DNA of 64,000 nucleotides from Bin87 sp965116565 (GCA_965116565.1 OZ220699.1:1612001-1676000), one strand, 5' to 3'; positions 8,772 to 18,219 are shown, counted from the stretch's first letter. Translations and numbers: made by a program. The notes: generated by a model from the letters alone, not told the origin.

Positions 8772-10550
8772 CTACCAGTTGACCCAGGGACGTGAGCGGG
8801 CCATGGCCCGGACACCCTGGGGCGTGGTGATTGGCGCGAGGCAGCGATCCCCCATGCAAGCGTAGAGGGCCGGGCTTTCGTTCGCGGGGAAACCCAAAGC
8901 GCGGATTTGCCCAGCGTCTCGGCGCGCATCGAGGGGCTGCACGATGCGATGGGGCACATGGGCGCTCAGAGCGGCCCGGTGGAGGCGGCGATATGCAGAA
9001 CCAGTGGCATCGCCGACGAGAACCAAACTGACCGGCCCGCGGTCGAGAAAGGCCCAGGCGCGTCCCCAGGCGGAACCAGCAGGGAGGAACAGAGCTTCCT
9101 CATCCTCCTCCATGCGGCGGGATGCGTGGTCCCCGAGATAGCTCTTACCGGGCACCACAGACTCGAAGATGCGGACGGAGGCTTCGGCCCATTCGCGGTA
9201 GCGTTCGTCGCCGGTGAGGTGGGCCAGGGTCAAGAGCGCTTCGGCCCAGAGGCTGTTGTCCAGCACCGGTTGCTCACGACGCAAAATTCCGGACTCGAAC
9301 GAACGGTGCGCGGCGGTATCGTAACATCCGCCGCCGGGTGCGCCGAACAACTCTTGAATAACATCCGCGGTTTGGACTGCCCGACTCAGGGGTTCGGATA
9401 ATCCGGTTGACTGGTACAACGCCAACCATGCCCTCAGGAGATACACCTGGTCGATCAGAACGGGTGTGGCGTCGTGGGTCGATCCAACGCGGCGGGACAA
9501 TCCGCCGGCGTCGGTCCAACTATCCGTCCACAGCTTCTCCAGTATGCCGGCGCCGAGGCGGCCATATTCGGTTCGGCTGAGGACATCGCCCGATTCGATC
9601 AGCGCCTGAGCCGCCAGTGCGTTCCAGCCGGCGTACAACGTTTGATCGATGGGAGGCGGGGTCAATACGTCGCGATCTTTCCACGACGATTGATAGAACG
9701 GTTCGTCAGCGTCCTGGCTGGCGAAAAACAAGCCCTCGTCAGGGTTGAGCAACGTGTTGTGCAGGTAATCCAGGATGCCCAAAGATGCGGCTCTGTGTAG
9801 CGAACGGCGAGTAATCCGGTAGGCTCCGAGATACGCCAGCAAAAGATTGGTGTTGGTGACCAGCATCTTTTCGTAGTGGGGCACCTTCCAATCGCGGCTC
9901 ACGGAGTAGCGAAAGAAACCCTGGTCTTTCCGGTCGTAGATGCCATGCCACATGCCCTGCAGGGTGTTTTCGATCATGGCGAGAGTTGGTCGGTCTCCAG
10001 TGGAACCGTAGTGGGCGGCGAGGAAAGAGAGGGCTTCCCACGGAGGCTGCTTTGGTTCAGCGCCGAAGCCGCCGAATTCTTCGTCGTACAGCTCTGTCAA
10101 CCGGTCCAGGACTGCATGCGACGAAGCGGACGCGGCGGTTGTTGGTGACGACGGGGCGGACCGTTCCGCGCAGCCAGTTTCGGCGACAAACTCGCCGCTA
10201 GCTATTTGTTCGAGCAGGGCGGCCAGGTCGTCCGGCGGGGTGTAGGGTCGGCCGGCCAGGAATTCACCGTCGCCCGTGAGGAAAGCGACCGACGGGTAGG
10301 TGCCCTGGTTGTACCGAAGCGAGATATCGGGCCGCTGATCGACATCGACGCGGACCGGGATGAATCGGGAGTTGACAAGGCTGATAACCCGTTCATCGGC
10401 GTAGGAGGTCTGATCCATCACATGGCACCAGTGGCACCACGTGGCTCCCAGGGTGAGCAGGACGGGCTTCTCCTGGGACCTGGAGTCCTCGAAGGCCTCC
10501 TCGCTCCATTCGCGCCACGATATGCCGCTGCTCGCGTCAGGCAGGCTCAT
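8772..10550 (-). CDS. DUF255/YyaL-type protein: thioredoxin-like domain plus six-hairpin domain
   Basis: 592 aa. Residues 10-125 are a thioredoxin-like DUF255 domain with the CHWC motif (ATWCHWCHVMDQTSY). The rest resembles an (alpha/alpha)6 glycosidase-like barrel with the family motifs RYSVSRDWKVPHYEKML and FASQDADEP. The family (bacterial YyaL, human SPATA20) has no well-defined activity. It is somewhat shorter than the usual 650-700 aa because loops in the middle are short. The ATG at 10550 follows GGAGA at 7 nt. No signal peptide is seen. It starts about 85 nt downstream of the amidohydrolase run, so it may share that operon. Confidence 0.88.
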   Translation of the reverse strand: MSLPDASSGISWREWSEEAFEDSRSQEKPVLLTLGATWCHWCHVMDQTSYADERVISLVNSRFIPVRVDVDQRPDISLRYNQGTYPSVAFLTGDGEFLAGRPYTPPDDLAALLEQIASGEFVAETGCAERSAPSSPTTAASASSHAVLDRLTELYDEEFGGFGAEPKQPPWEALSFLAAHYGSTGDRPTLAMIENTLQGMWHGIYDRKDQGFFRYSVSRDWKVPHYEKMLVTNTNLLLAYLGAYRITRRSLHRAASLGILDYLHNTLLNPDEGLFFASQDADEPFYQSSWKDRDVLTPPPIDQTLYAGWNALAAQALIESGDVLSRTEYGRLGAGILEKLWTDSWTDAGGLSRRVGSTHDATPVLIDQVYLLRAWLALYQSTGLSEPLSRAVQTADVIQELFGAPGGGCYDTAAHRSFESGILRREQPVLDNSLWAEALLTLAHLTGDERYREWAEASVRIFESVVPGKSYLGDHASRRMEEDEEALFLPAGSAWGRAWAFLDRGPVSLVLVGDATGSAYRRLHRAALSAHVPHRIVQPLDARRDAGQIRALGFPANESPALYACMGDRCLAPITTPQGVRAMARSRPWVNW

Positions 10551-10634
10551 ACGGTTGTCTCCAAATCAGGCTGGCGGTTGCCGAGGAACTGGGAGTTCGG
10601 GCAGGCACCCAGGGTATATTCGCAATAACGGGTT

Positions 10635-11636
10635 TCAGATGCCCAGCAACGATTCAAGGTTTCGCCAGGAAACCTTTTCTTTCTCCTCATGGGACAGGCT
10701 CTGCAAACCTTGCAGCCAGCCACCGGGGGATGGGTCCCAACCGACGAACGGCCAATCGCTACCGATCACAACGCGGTCGGCGCCCACGGTGTCGATGAGG
10801 AAACGCAACCCGGCCTCACTGCTGGTCAGAAAATCGTAGTAAATCTGATCCTGGTAGGCGCTGGGGGGCCTGAGGATATTCGTGCGGGCTTCGGAACGCA
10901 CCTGCCAACCGTGGTCGATGCGGCCCATGGCGAAGCAAGCGCCACCGCCGCCATGGGCGATACAAACCCTGAGATTGGGACATTTGTCGAGGATGCCGCC
11001 GCAGATCAGAGTCGCCACCACCAGCGCGTCCTCGAGGACCACGCCGACGCTGTTGGGCAGGCCGTATCGCAGTGTCCGGTCGGTTGCGACGATGTTGTCC
11101 TGAGGTTGTGGGTGAAAAAACAGGAGGGCGCCCAGAGATTCGGCTGCCTTGAACAGCGGCAGGAAACGGGGCTCATCCCAATTCAGGCCGTTGACCACCA
11201 TGTCCATTTCGGCCCCTTTCAGACCAAGTTCCCGAACGGCTCTTTCCAGTTCCGCGATGGATGCATCGACGTCCTGCAATGGGAGGGTGGCGAGTCCGGC
11301 GAAACGATCCGGCCACCGTCGGGTCATGCCGGCTATTTCGTCGTTGACTTCCCTGGACGCCTGGGTAGCCTCGGCGGTGTCCCAGTGGTACGGGAACAAC
11401 GGGGTGTGGATGGAAACGACCTGGACGTCGGTTCCCTCTGAGTCCATATCGGACAAGCGCTGCTCGGGCGTATACCGGATCTTTGGGGAGTTGATCAGGA
11501 TTCGCTTTCCGTGGCCGACGATGAATTCCTGGTCGCCGCGAACGTCGTGGCTCATTCCGTGCCAGTCCTGACCCTGCTCAAAGGCATTCCACAGGACTTG
11601 AGGCGCCAAATGGGCATGCACATCAATTACTCTCAT
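10635..11636 (-). CDS. ACMSD-like amidohydrolase (copy 1 of a tandem pair)
   Basis: 333 aa from the ATG at 11636 (MRVIDVHAHLAP), preceded by GGAG at 8 nt; the open frame extends further upstream but without homology. The HxH motif (H7, H9), CIAHGGGGACFAMGR and GSDWPF give the metal-binding and catalytic pattern of the amidohydrolase 2 family. That family includes 2-amino-3-carboxymuconate semialdehyde decarboxylase and other non-oxidative decarboxylases or hydrolases. The neighbouring paralog has the same blocks (RFAGLATLP, WRNLESLLGI versus WKNLENLLGL), so the two arose by tandem duplication. The nearby LigB and HpaB genes suggest a role on an aromatic ring or its cleavage product; the substrate is unknown. 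Confidence 0.88.
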   Translation of the reverse strand: MRVIDVHAHLAPQVLWNAFEQGQDWHGMSHDVRGDQEFIVGHGKRILINSPKIRYTPEQRLSDMDSEGTDVQVVSIHTPLFPYHWDTAEATQASREVNDEIAGMTRRWPDRFAGLATLPLQDVDASIAELERAVRELGLKGAEMDMVVNGLNWDEPRFLPLFKAAESLGALLFFHPQPQDNIVATDRTLRYGLPNSVGVVLEDALVVATLICGGILDKCPNLRVCIAHGGGGACFAMGRIDHGWQVRSEARTNILRPPSAYQDQIYYDFLTSSEAGLRFLIDTVGADRVVIGSDWPFVGWDPSPGGWLQGLQSLSHEEKEKVSWRNLESLLGI

Positions 11637-11671
11637 CGATCTTACTCCGGGCGCGGGTGCAGGGGCGACGG

Positions 11672-12667
11672 TTAGAGTCCCAGCAGGTTTTCGAGGTTCT
11701 TCCACAGGATGGCGTCTTTTTCGTCCTGGGTAAGGCTGTCCATGCTCAAAATCCAGGAAACCGGCCAGTCCTGCGCCATGTCGTAGGGCCAATCGGTGCC
11801 GAACACCACCCGCTCGATTCCCACCGAGTCGATCAGGAATCGCAGGGACTGCTCGGTGTACACGATGCAATCGTAATAGAACCGGTTCAGATATTTGCTG
11901 GGCGGCTGCGCTGCGAGGCGGTCGGCCTCCGGTATTCGATCCCAGCCCCGGTCCATGCGTCCGGCTCCGTAGCAGGCGAAGCCGCCGCCGTGGGACAGGC
12001 AGATGCGGAGTTCCGGAAAGGCATCCATGACCCCGCCCATCACGAGGGAGGCGAACGTGATGGTGCGGTCGGCGAGGTTGCCGACGGAGTTAGGGAGGTG
12101 GTAGCGCTGGATGCGGCGGTCGACGATGGTGTCTCCGCCCTGGTGGAAGAGAATAAACGCGCCCAACTGCTCGGCAGCCTTCCAGAATGGCATGAACTCC
12201 GGTTCGTCCAGGAGCTTTTCGTTGATCTTGTCGTCGATGACCGCGCCCTTGAAGTCGAGATCGACCATGACCCTTTCCAGCTCGGCGACGGCGGCGGGCA
12301 CGTCCTGCATGGGCAGAGTGGCCAGGCCGGCGAAACGGTCGGGCCATGACTTCATCATCTGGCTGATCTCGTCGTTGGACTCGCGGGAGGTGGCGACGGC
12401 GAGGTCGGTATCGAGTTCGTAGTTGTAGAAACCTGAGTAGGGAGACACCACGTGGACATCGACGCCGAGCGAGTCCATATCTGACAGGCGTTGTTCGGGC
12501 GTCCAGCTGGACTTGGGAGGCAGTTGGCCGCGACGGTCGCCTACGACCAGTATTTCGCGGCCGCGGGCGTCCCGTTCCCGCTGCAGCGAATGCCAGTCGC
12601 CGGAACCTTCGGTAGCCCGCCAGAAACACTGTGGGGTGAGATGAGCATGGAAGTCGATGCTACGCAT
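11672..12667 (-). CDS. ACMSD-like amidohydrolase (copy 2 of a tandem pair)
   Basis: 331 aa from the ATG at 12667 (MRSIDFHAHLTPQCFW), with AGGAGA 6 nt upstream. The metal-binding HxH lies near residues 6-8, the second His block is SHGGGFACYGAGR and the Asp block is GTDWPYDM. It is the paralog of the next gene, which begins 35 nt after its stop, so the two are almost certainly co-transcribed. The family performs metal-dependent decarboxylation or hydrolysis in the cytoplasm. Position-specific differences in the middle of the protein (residues 155-210) suggest the copies have different substrates. Confidence 0.88.
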   Translation of the reverse strand: MRSIDFHAHLTPQCFWRATEGSGDWHSLQRERDARGREILVVGDRRGQLPPKSSWTPEQRLSDMDSLGVDVHVVSPYSGFYNYELDTDLAVATSRESNDEISQMMKSWPDRFAGLATLPMQDVPAAVAELERVMVDLDFKGAVIDDKINEKLLDEPEFMPFWKAAEQLGAFILFHQGGDTIVDRRIQRYHLPNSVGNLADRTITFASLVMGGVMDAFPELRICLSHGGGFACYGAGRMDRGWDRIPEADRLAAQPPSKYLNRFYYDCIVYTEQSLRFLIDSVGIERVVFGTDWPYDMAQDWPVSWILSMDSLTQDEKDAILWKNLENLLGL

Positions 12668-12711
12668 TTGGGTCTCCTGCGGTTCGAGCAAAGCACTGGC
12701 GCGGAGTGATG

Positions 12712-13599
12712 CTACGACGGTTGGCGGGGGTGCTTGGCGAGGAAGTCGTCGGCGATTTCCTCGAGGGTGACGAACTTGACGCCGTCGTGGGAGCGTATGT
12801 ACTCGGCGAGACGCTCCAGCATCAGCAACACCTGGGGGCGACCGCTGACGTCCGGGTGGATGGTGATCGGGAAAACGGCCTCATCGTATTCCCGATAGAC
12901 CCAATCGAACTGGTCGCGCCACATCGACTCGATGTCCCTTGGGTTGACGAAGCCGTGGCTGTTGGGGGATTTCTTGATGAACATCATGGGCGGCAGGTCG
13001 TCGAGGTACCAATTGGCCGGGATTTCGACCAGGTCGGTTTCCCGGCCGCGCTCGAGGGCGTGCATCCAGTAGTCGGCGGGCATGGCGTAGTCTATCTTGG
13101 TCCAGCGATCTCCGACGCGGACGTAGTAGCACTCGAAATCCTTGTGCATGAGGCTGTGGTCGTATTTGATGCCGTGTTTGAGCAGCAACTCGTTGGTGAC
13201 ATGGCTGAATTCCCACCACGGCGCGACGTAGCCTCTGGGGCGCTTTCCAGAAAGCTCGGTGATCAGGTCGATGCAGCGGAGCAGCACCGTTTCCTCCTGC
13301 TCCGGTGACATGGAGATAGGGTTCTCGTGGGAGTAGCCGTGCATGCCGACCTCGTGGCCCTGCTCGACAATCATGCGACATTCATCGGGGAAGGTTTCGA
13401 TGGAATGGCCCGGGATGAACCAACTGGTCCTGATGTCCAGGCGTTCGAACAGTTTCAGCAGCCGGGGCGTGCCGACCTCTCCAGCGAACAGACCACGGGA
13501 GATGTCGTCGGGCGAATCTTCGCCGCCATACGACCCCAACCACCCACCGACGGCGTCCAGATCAACGCCGAAAGCGCAGAGGATTTGCTTGTCTGCCAT
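12712..13599 (-). CDS. Polysaccharide deacetylase (NodB-homology) family protein
   Basis: 295 aa from the ATG at 13599, with GAGGAG upstream; the longer frame from 13638 lacks homology and a ribosome site. NodB motifs are present: D13 and D15 in GVDLDAVGGW, and the HxxxH pair H87/H91 in MHGYSHENP. The domain continues through PRGYVAPWW. The tail SHDGVKFVTLEEIADDF is typical of the PuuE/HpPgdA-like cytoplasmic branch, which acts on small cyclic amides or imides rather than polymers. No signal peptide is seen, which supports a cytoplasmic small-molecule hydrolase. It is the first gene of the minus-strand run with the two ACMSD-like amidohydrolases and diverges from another amidohydrolase. Confidence 0.85.
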   Translation of the reverse strand: MADKQILCAFGVDLDAVGGWLGSYGGEDSPDDISRGLFAGEVGTPRLLKLFERLDIRTSWFIPGHSIETFPDECRMIVEQGHEVGMHGYSHENPISMSPEQEETVLLRCIDLITELSGKRPRGYVAPWWEFSHVTNELLLKHGIKYDHSLMHKDFECYYVRVGDRWTKIDYAMPADYWMHALERGRETDLVEIPANWYLDDLPPMMFIKKSPNSHGFVNPRDIESMWRDQFDWVYREYDEAVFPITIHPDVSGRPQVLLMLERLAEYIRSHDGVKFVTLEEIADDFLAKHPRQPS

Positions 13600-13844
13600 C
13601 TTTTCATCTCCTCGCCGAGCGTTGCGCATGAGTCTCACCTAGTGATGTTGGCGAAACTTGGTCGCACTATGGTACCGCAAATTGTGACATCGTTGCCGTG
13701 CGATTCGCATGAAAAGGGTGATTTGGGAGGACGGCAGTGGTCACCGCTGAGTCATGCAAGCTTGGGAGAGGGATTTTGTCGCTCGCATAGATTACACGCC
13801 TACGTGTTAGTATCAGGCGACGCAACGCTGTTGAGGTGATGGAT

Positions 13845-14861
13845 ATGGCCATCAAAGGCGAAGACTGGCTGGCATTGACGACCGAGGAAACGCTGGAACC
13901 GGAAATACCAATTTGCGACACCCATCATCACTTCTGGGTGTCTCGACCTGAGCCGCCGGCTTATCAACGATATCTGTTGCCGGAGTTGACCGCCGATGTC
14001 GCGAGCGGGCACAACGTGGTTTCAACGGTGTTCATAGAGGTGCGGTGCGAATACAGGCAGGACGGGCCTGAGGAGATGCGGCCAGTTGGCGAAGTGGAAT
14101 ACATCGAGACCATTGCGGAGGAAAGCGGCAGGGGTCAGCAAGGCTCCACCAAGGCGGCTTCGGCGATTATCGGGCACGCTGACCTGAAACTGGGCGAGGG
14201 GGTGCGGCCGGTGCTGGAGGCGATGAAGGCCGCGAGCCCGGGGCGGTTTCGAGGGGTTCGTCATTCGACGGGTTGGGATGAGAGCGCTGAGTTAGTCAAC
14301 CGGGATATTCGGGGAGCGCTGTCATCCGGTGGGTATCGCGCGGGCGGGCGAGTTCTAGCCGACATGGGGTTGGTACTGGAGAACTCGCTGTACCACCCGC
14401 AGCTACCGGAGTTGGCGGAGTTCGCACGGGCGGTTCCAGACTTGACCATCGTGCTGAACCACATTGGCGGACTGGTTCGGGTGGGGCCCTATGCCAACCG
14501 GGACGATGAGGTGCTGCCGGCGTGGAGAGCCGGCGTAGCCGAGGTGGCGCAGTGTCCCAACGTGGTGATCAAGCTGGGGGGCGTGGGACAGGTTCGCTAT
14601 GGGTACCGGTGGGATGAACGGGACACGCCGATAGGATCCGAGGAACTGGCAGGGACGCTGGGCCCGCTGATGAACTACTGCATCGAGCAGTTTGGTCCGG
14701 ACCGCTGCATGTTCGAGAGCAATTTCCCGGTGGATAAGCCGTCGTACTCGTACCACGTCCTGTTCAACGCATTCAAGCGGCTGTCTGCGGGTTACAGCGC
14801 CCGGGAGCGGGCCGCTCTGTTCCACGATACGGCGATGAGGGTTTACAGCATCAGCGATTGA
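13845..14861 (+). CDS. Amidohydrolase 2 / lactonase-like hydrolase
   Basis: 338 aa from the ATG at 13845 (MAIKGEDWLAL), chosen because AGGTG lies 6 nt upstream; GTG 13836 and ATG 13839 are in frame. The motif ICDTHHHFW gives the HxH site, LNHIGG the next His, and CMFESNFPVDK the C-terminal catalytic block, where Asn precedes the Phe-Pro as in many lactonase-type members. The family includes L-rhamnono-lactonase and 4-sulfomuconolactone hydrolase. The gene runs opposite to the deacetylase/amidohydrolase operon and is followed 100 nt later by the LigB-type dioxygenase on the same strand, so a ring-cleavage pathway step (lactone opening) is a reasonable guess. Confidence 0.85.
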   Translation: MAIKGEDWLALTTEETLEPEIPICDTHHHFWVSRPEPPAYQRYLLPELTADVASGHNVVSTVFIEVRCEYRQDGPEEMRPVGEVEYIETIAEESGRGQQGSTKAASAIIGHADLKLGEGVRPVLEAMKAASPGRFRGVRHSTGWDESAELVNRDIRGALSSGGYRAGGRVLADMGLVLENSLYHPQLPELAEFARAVPDLTIVLNHIGGLVRVGPYANRDDEVLPAWRAGVAEVAQCPNVVIKLGGVGQVRYGYRWDERDTPIGSEELAGTLGPLMNYCIEQFGPDRCMFESNFPVDKPSYSYHVLFNAFKRLSAGYSARERAALFHDTAMRVYSISD

Positions 14862-14961
14862 TGTGTGCATCCTTTGGGGTAGAATGAGCGCATTATGGGC
14901 ATTGAACCCGGGTCAGGCGGCCGGGTTTTGGGCGAACATGGACCGATAGAGGAGCCGAACA

Positions 14962-15957
14962 ATGGCGGAACTAGTACTGGGGATAGCATCATCGCACAGC
15001 CCGCAACTGAGCACACCCGCGGAGGGCTGGGCGGGCCGGGGAGAAAGGGACAAGGGCCATCTTGAGCTCATCGGCACGGACGGCATCACATCCAACTTTG
15101 AGGAGCTGCTGGCCCGGACCGACACCGAGCGCATCGCGAAAGAGATCACGCCGGACAAGTTCGAGCAACGCCATCAACGAAACCAGAAAGCCATCGCGCA
15201 TCTGTCCAAGAAACTGTATGACGCCAATCTGGACGTGCTGGTGATGGTTGGCGACGACCAGCACGAATACCTGCTGGATGACAACATGCCGGCTTTCTGC
15301 GTCTATTGGGGCGATGAGGTAAAAGTCACCGGGCACGAAGCCGGACCCTCCACCGGCGGCCAGCTTCTCATCGGCTACAACACCGAGGATCAGCAAGTTC
15401 CCACCGACTCCGCGCTGGGTTTGCACATCATCAACAGCCTGATGGATGCCGAGTTCGACGTGGGAAGTTCCAGGTTCCTCGACCCAACCCGAGGCCGGGG
15501 CGAACAGGGCGGAATCGGGCACGCGTTCGGCTATGTGTACAACCGTTTAATGACGGATGGCATCATCCCCACGGTGCCGGTGATGCTCAACACGTACTAC
15601 CCGCCCAACCAACCGACGCCCAAACGGTGCTACAACCTTGGACAAGCCCTACACTCCGCCATTGAGTCCTGGGACAAGGACATCCGCGTGGGAATCCTGG
15701 CATCCGGAGGGTTAAGCCACTTCGTGGTGGACGAGGAGTTGGACCAGCAGGCGTTGGCGGGCATGCAGGCCAAGAGCGTGGACCAGTTGATGGCGCTGCC
15801 GCGGGAGAAAATAAACTCCGGCAGTTCGGAGATACGGAACTGGATCGTAGTCACCGGCGCGACGGAGCACCTTGACATGGATGTTGTGGACTACGTGCCG
15901 TGCTACCGGTCGCCGGCAGGAACCGGGTGCGCGATGGGCTTTGCCACCTGGGGTTAA
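14962..15957 (+). CDS. LigB-type (class III) extradiol ring-cleavage dioxygenase
   Basis: 331 aa. It begins MAELVLGIASSHSPQL with H12 as the expected iron ligand. MVGDDQHEYL carries a second conserved His (H101), and GILASGGLSHFVVDEELD matches the His region of the LigB fold. The C-terminus (VPCYRSPAGTGCAMGFATW) matches bacterial relatives of the protocatechuate 4,5-dioxygenase beta subunit. No alpha-subunit (LigA) gene is adjacent, so it probably acts alone. GAGGAG 8 nt before the ATG fixes the start. An intrinsic terminator follows at 16012-16046. Together with the HpaB-type hydroxylase nearby it would form an ortho-hydroxylation plus meta-cleavage pair. Confidence 0.87.
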   Translation: MAELVLGIASSHSPQLSTPAEGWAGRGERDKGHLELIGTDGITSNFEELLARTDTERIAKEITPDKFEQRHQRNQKAIAHLSKKLYDANLDVLVMVGDDQHEYLLDDNMPAFCVYWGDEVKVTGHEAGPSTGGQLLIGYNTEDQQVPTDSALGLHIINSLMDAEFDVGSSRFLDPTRGRGEQGGIGHAFGYVYNRLMTDGIIPTVPVMLNTYYPPNQPTPKRCYNLGQALHSAIESWDKDIRVGILASGGLSHFVVDEELDQQALAGMQAKSVDQLMALPREKINSGSSEIRNWIVVTGATEHLDMDVVDYVPCYRSPAGTGCAMGFATWG

Positions 15958-16011
15958 GACGAGCTACGTCGTCAACGGAGCGCTGCGGGCGCTCAGGTTG
16001 ATTTGGTTTTG

Positions 16012-16046
16012 GGCCCGGTGAATCGGAGTGTGTCGCCGGGCCTTTT
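16012..16046 (+). terminator. Rho-independent terminator after the LigB-type dioxygenase
   Basis: A 10-bp GC-rich stem (16012-16021 with 16033-16042, one G-U pair) and an 11-nt loop are followed by TTTT at 16043-16046. It lies 55 nt after the dioxygenase stop codon. Confidence 0.8.
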
Positions 16047-16093
16047 CGGGTGACTCATGGGCACCCGGAATCGCGCAGAGCGATGACCGGTCA

Positions 16094-16429
16094 CTACGAT
16101 ACGGAGGCGATCGCCTCGTCCCTGGTGGTGTGGATGGCCATCACACGATTGAAGCCGCTCAGCTCGAAGACCTCTTTGACCGGGCCGATGGGGGAGTAGA
16201 TGGCGAATTTCGTATCTTGAGCCCGTAGCTTTCTCACCAGCTCCAGGAGCGCGCGCATACCGGCGCTGTTGATGTATTCCAACCGCCGCATACTGAGCAC
16301 CACTGCGCGGTCGTCGGCGGTAATGACGCCGTTCAAACCATTCGTCAGTTCCGTGGATGTCGGGCTATCGATCCGCCCTTCCAACTGTATGTCCAGAATC
16401 CCATTTTCGCGATTGTGGATGATTTCCAT
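16094..16429 (-). CDS. STAS-domain anti-sigma factor antagonist
   Basis: 111 aa from the ATG at 16429 (MEIIHNRENGILDIQLEGRID), with GGAGA 8 nt upstream. The longer frame to 16678 has no homology. The protein is a single STAS domain, the fold of SpoIIAA/RsbV. The phosphorylatable position is Ser55 in INSAGMRALLELV. Such proteins bind or release anti-sigma factors or serine kinases in response to stress. No partner kinase, phosphatase or sigma factor is nearby, so its partner must be elsewhere in the genome. It is a single gene on the minus strand. Confidence 0.9.
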   Translation of the reverse strand: MEIIHNRENGILDIQLEGRIDSPTSTELTNGLNGVITADDRAVVLSMRRLEYINSAGMRALLELVRKLRAQDTKFAIYSPIGPVKEVFELSGFNRVMAIHTTRDEAIASVS

Positions 16430-16728
16430 AGCTATGTCTCCGAAATGGAGTAGGACTTCCCACGAGGTTGTATAGTAATTACGTCCAGACCCTGCGGTGC
16501 AGTTTTCCAGGGCAACCAATCGCGGCCTTGGCACGGATTTTCGCCCGCCGGCTACAAGCGCGATCGGGCAGGACTTTCTATCATCATACTCGCCTTGGCT
16601 CGTAATTTCGCGCACACACGCTACCGAAAGGCGCGATGTGATCGCGCGGCACGGAAACCGAGTGTACATCCTGCGCATCGAACTGGATGCACGTGCCCAC
16701 CCGTCGGGCGCGAGGCCGGCCGGTCGGT
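16430..16728. other. Intergenic stretch upstream of the STAS gene
   Basis: About 300 bases between the HpaB-type gene stop and the STAS gene start. It should hold the STAS promoter. I see no gene, repeat or clear promoter in it. Confidence 0.4.
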
Positions 16729-18219
16729 TTACGAGCGGAGGGGATCCGCGACCAAGGCTTTGATGCGGTCGGTGATGTCGGACTGGTCGTAGTTGCGCAG
16801 GAGGTTGATGCGATTGCGGTTGGGGTCTCCACCGTGCCAGTACTCGTAGATTTCTTGACGCATCCCGAAAGACGACACGGCCAGGTCGTGGGCCAAGCGG
16901 AACAAGCGGGATTTGTACTCGACGCCGACGCCCCGGCCCGGCATATATCTGTCAAGATAAGGGCGAAATTCCGGATTGGCGAGGTCTGCCTCGCTGGGCT
17001 GCATTATCATGCCTGACCCGGAAATTTCGCGGAGCAGTTCCACCATGCGTGCCGACGTCTGGGCGAAGTAGATGTTCATGCCTGCGGTCGAGCCCAATGA
17101 CATGAGGCCGTTGTCTGCCGGGTAAGCGTTGTGTTCGACACCGTCCATGGCGTGCCGCCACATTTCCGTGTGCATTGCCATTTCGCCCAGTTTGGCGGCC
17201 ACCTCGCGGTATTCGATCACGCCAATGGATTCGGCGATGAGGGTTGCCACAGCGGTCATCACCTTCATGCGCTGGTGGATCCGGCACAAGTTGCCCCAAC
17301 CGCGGAAGTTAGCTTCAGAGCCCAGTCTCTGCAACAGAGGGCCAGAGTCGTAGAGCATGAAGATGCGATCCCATGGGACCAGGACGTGGTCAAAGAACAA
17401 CATGGCGTCCTGCTCGTCGTAGGCGGAGGCGAGCGGATGGCCGAAAGAACCGACCCATTGGGACACGGGTTCGCGGCAGAGAATTTTCATGCCAGGAGCG
17501 TCGGTTGGAATCGAGAAAGCCAGGATGAAACGCGGGTCGGAGCGGCGCATGAACGTGGCGGACAAAGACACGTAAGTTTCGTTGCTGATCGGCGCGGCGG
17601 TGGCGAGTTGCTTGGCGCCGTGGACGATCACTCCGTCGGCAGTTTCTTCGACCACGTGGAGCGCGACCTCGCTTTCGCCGTCGCCGCGGGTTTCGTTCTG
17701 AGGCTGCTCGCTCCGGTCAACCTGAGGGTCCCCGAGGGCGTGGGTGAGGAACAGATCGTTTTCCATGCAGTAGCGGTGGTAGTTGATTATGTTTTCGCCG
17801 AAGTCGCACCTGGGATGCTTCACCTGGCCGAGGGCGTCGCTGATGGCTACCAGGCTGATGATGTGGGGGGCGAGAATGTCGGGACTGCGGCCCAATTGGC
17901 CCCATGACTCCTCGTTCCAGATCTCGCTATTGCGGCGCTGGCGTTTGAGGTCCTCGGCGGTACGGGGCAGCAGCCAGGACAAGCTGCACCGATTGCCAGT
18001 ATCGGGGGAGACGAAGGTCATCTCGTCACGGAATTGGTCGGAGTGCTGCAGGTCGTAAATGCGGGCCAACTCATTGACCATGCCCGACATGGCTGGATGC
18101 CCGGGCACATCGGCAACCTTGTCGCCATCGAGCCAGACTTCCCGGCCGTCACGCAAACTGGAGATGTAGCGCGAGCCTGTCATGGCTCCGTGAGCTTCTT
18201 TCACCTTCAGCACGGTCAT
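16729..18219 (-). CDS. 4-hydroxyphenylacetate 3-monooxygenase (HpaB) family flavin-dependent hydroxylase
   Basis: 496 aa, the family length. Diagnostic stretches are MTGSRYISSLRDGREVWLDG, the flavin-region FMRRSDPRFILAF, FDHVLVPWDRIFM, and a C-terminus with NLLRNYDQSDI. HpaB enzymes use reduced FADH2 delivered by a separate reductase (HpaC) to hydroxylate phenols to catechols; relatives include 4-hydroxybutyryl-CoA dehydratase. No reductase gene is in the window. The start at 18219 follows AGGAGG at a very short spacing; MTGSRY 12 codons later is an alternative. It lies 45 nt downstream of the epimerase gene on the same strand, so co-transcription is likely. Confidence 0.9.
   Translation of the reverse strand: MTVLKVKEAHGAMTGSRYISSLRDGREVWLDGDKVADVPGHPAMSGMVNELARIYDLQHSDQFRDEMTFVSPDTGNRCSLSWLLPRTAEDLKRQRRNSEIWNEESWGQLGRSPDILAPHIISLVAISDALGQVKHPRCDFGENIINYHRYCMENDLFLTHALGDPQVDRSEQPQNETRGDGESEVALHVVEETADGVIVHGAKQLATAAPISNETYVSLSATFMRRSDPRFILAFSIPTDAPGMKILCREPVSQWVGSFGHPLASAYDEQDAMLFFDHVLVPWDRIFMLYDSGPLLQRLGSEANFRGWGNLCRIHQRMKVMTAVATLIAESIGVIEYREVAAKLGEMAMHTEMWRHAMDGVEHNAYPADNGLMSLGSTAGMNIYFAQTSARMVELLREISGSGMIMQPSEADLANPEFRPYLDRYMPGRGVGVEYKSRLFRLAHDLAVSSFGMRQEIYEYWHGGDPNRNRINLLRNYDQSDITDRIKALVADPLRS

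Noticed and set aside
14905..14927. Hairpin between the amidohydrolase and dioxygenase genes as terminator
   Set aside because: Only a 7-bp stem with a 9-nt loop and no T-run beyond TTTT that is partly in the stem; too weak to call.
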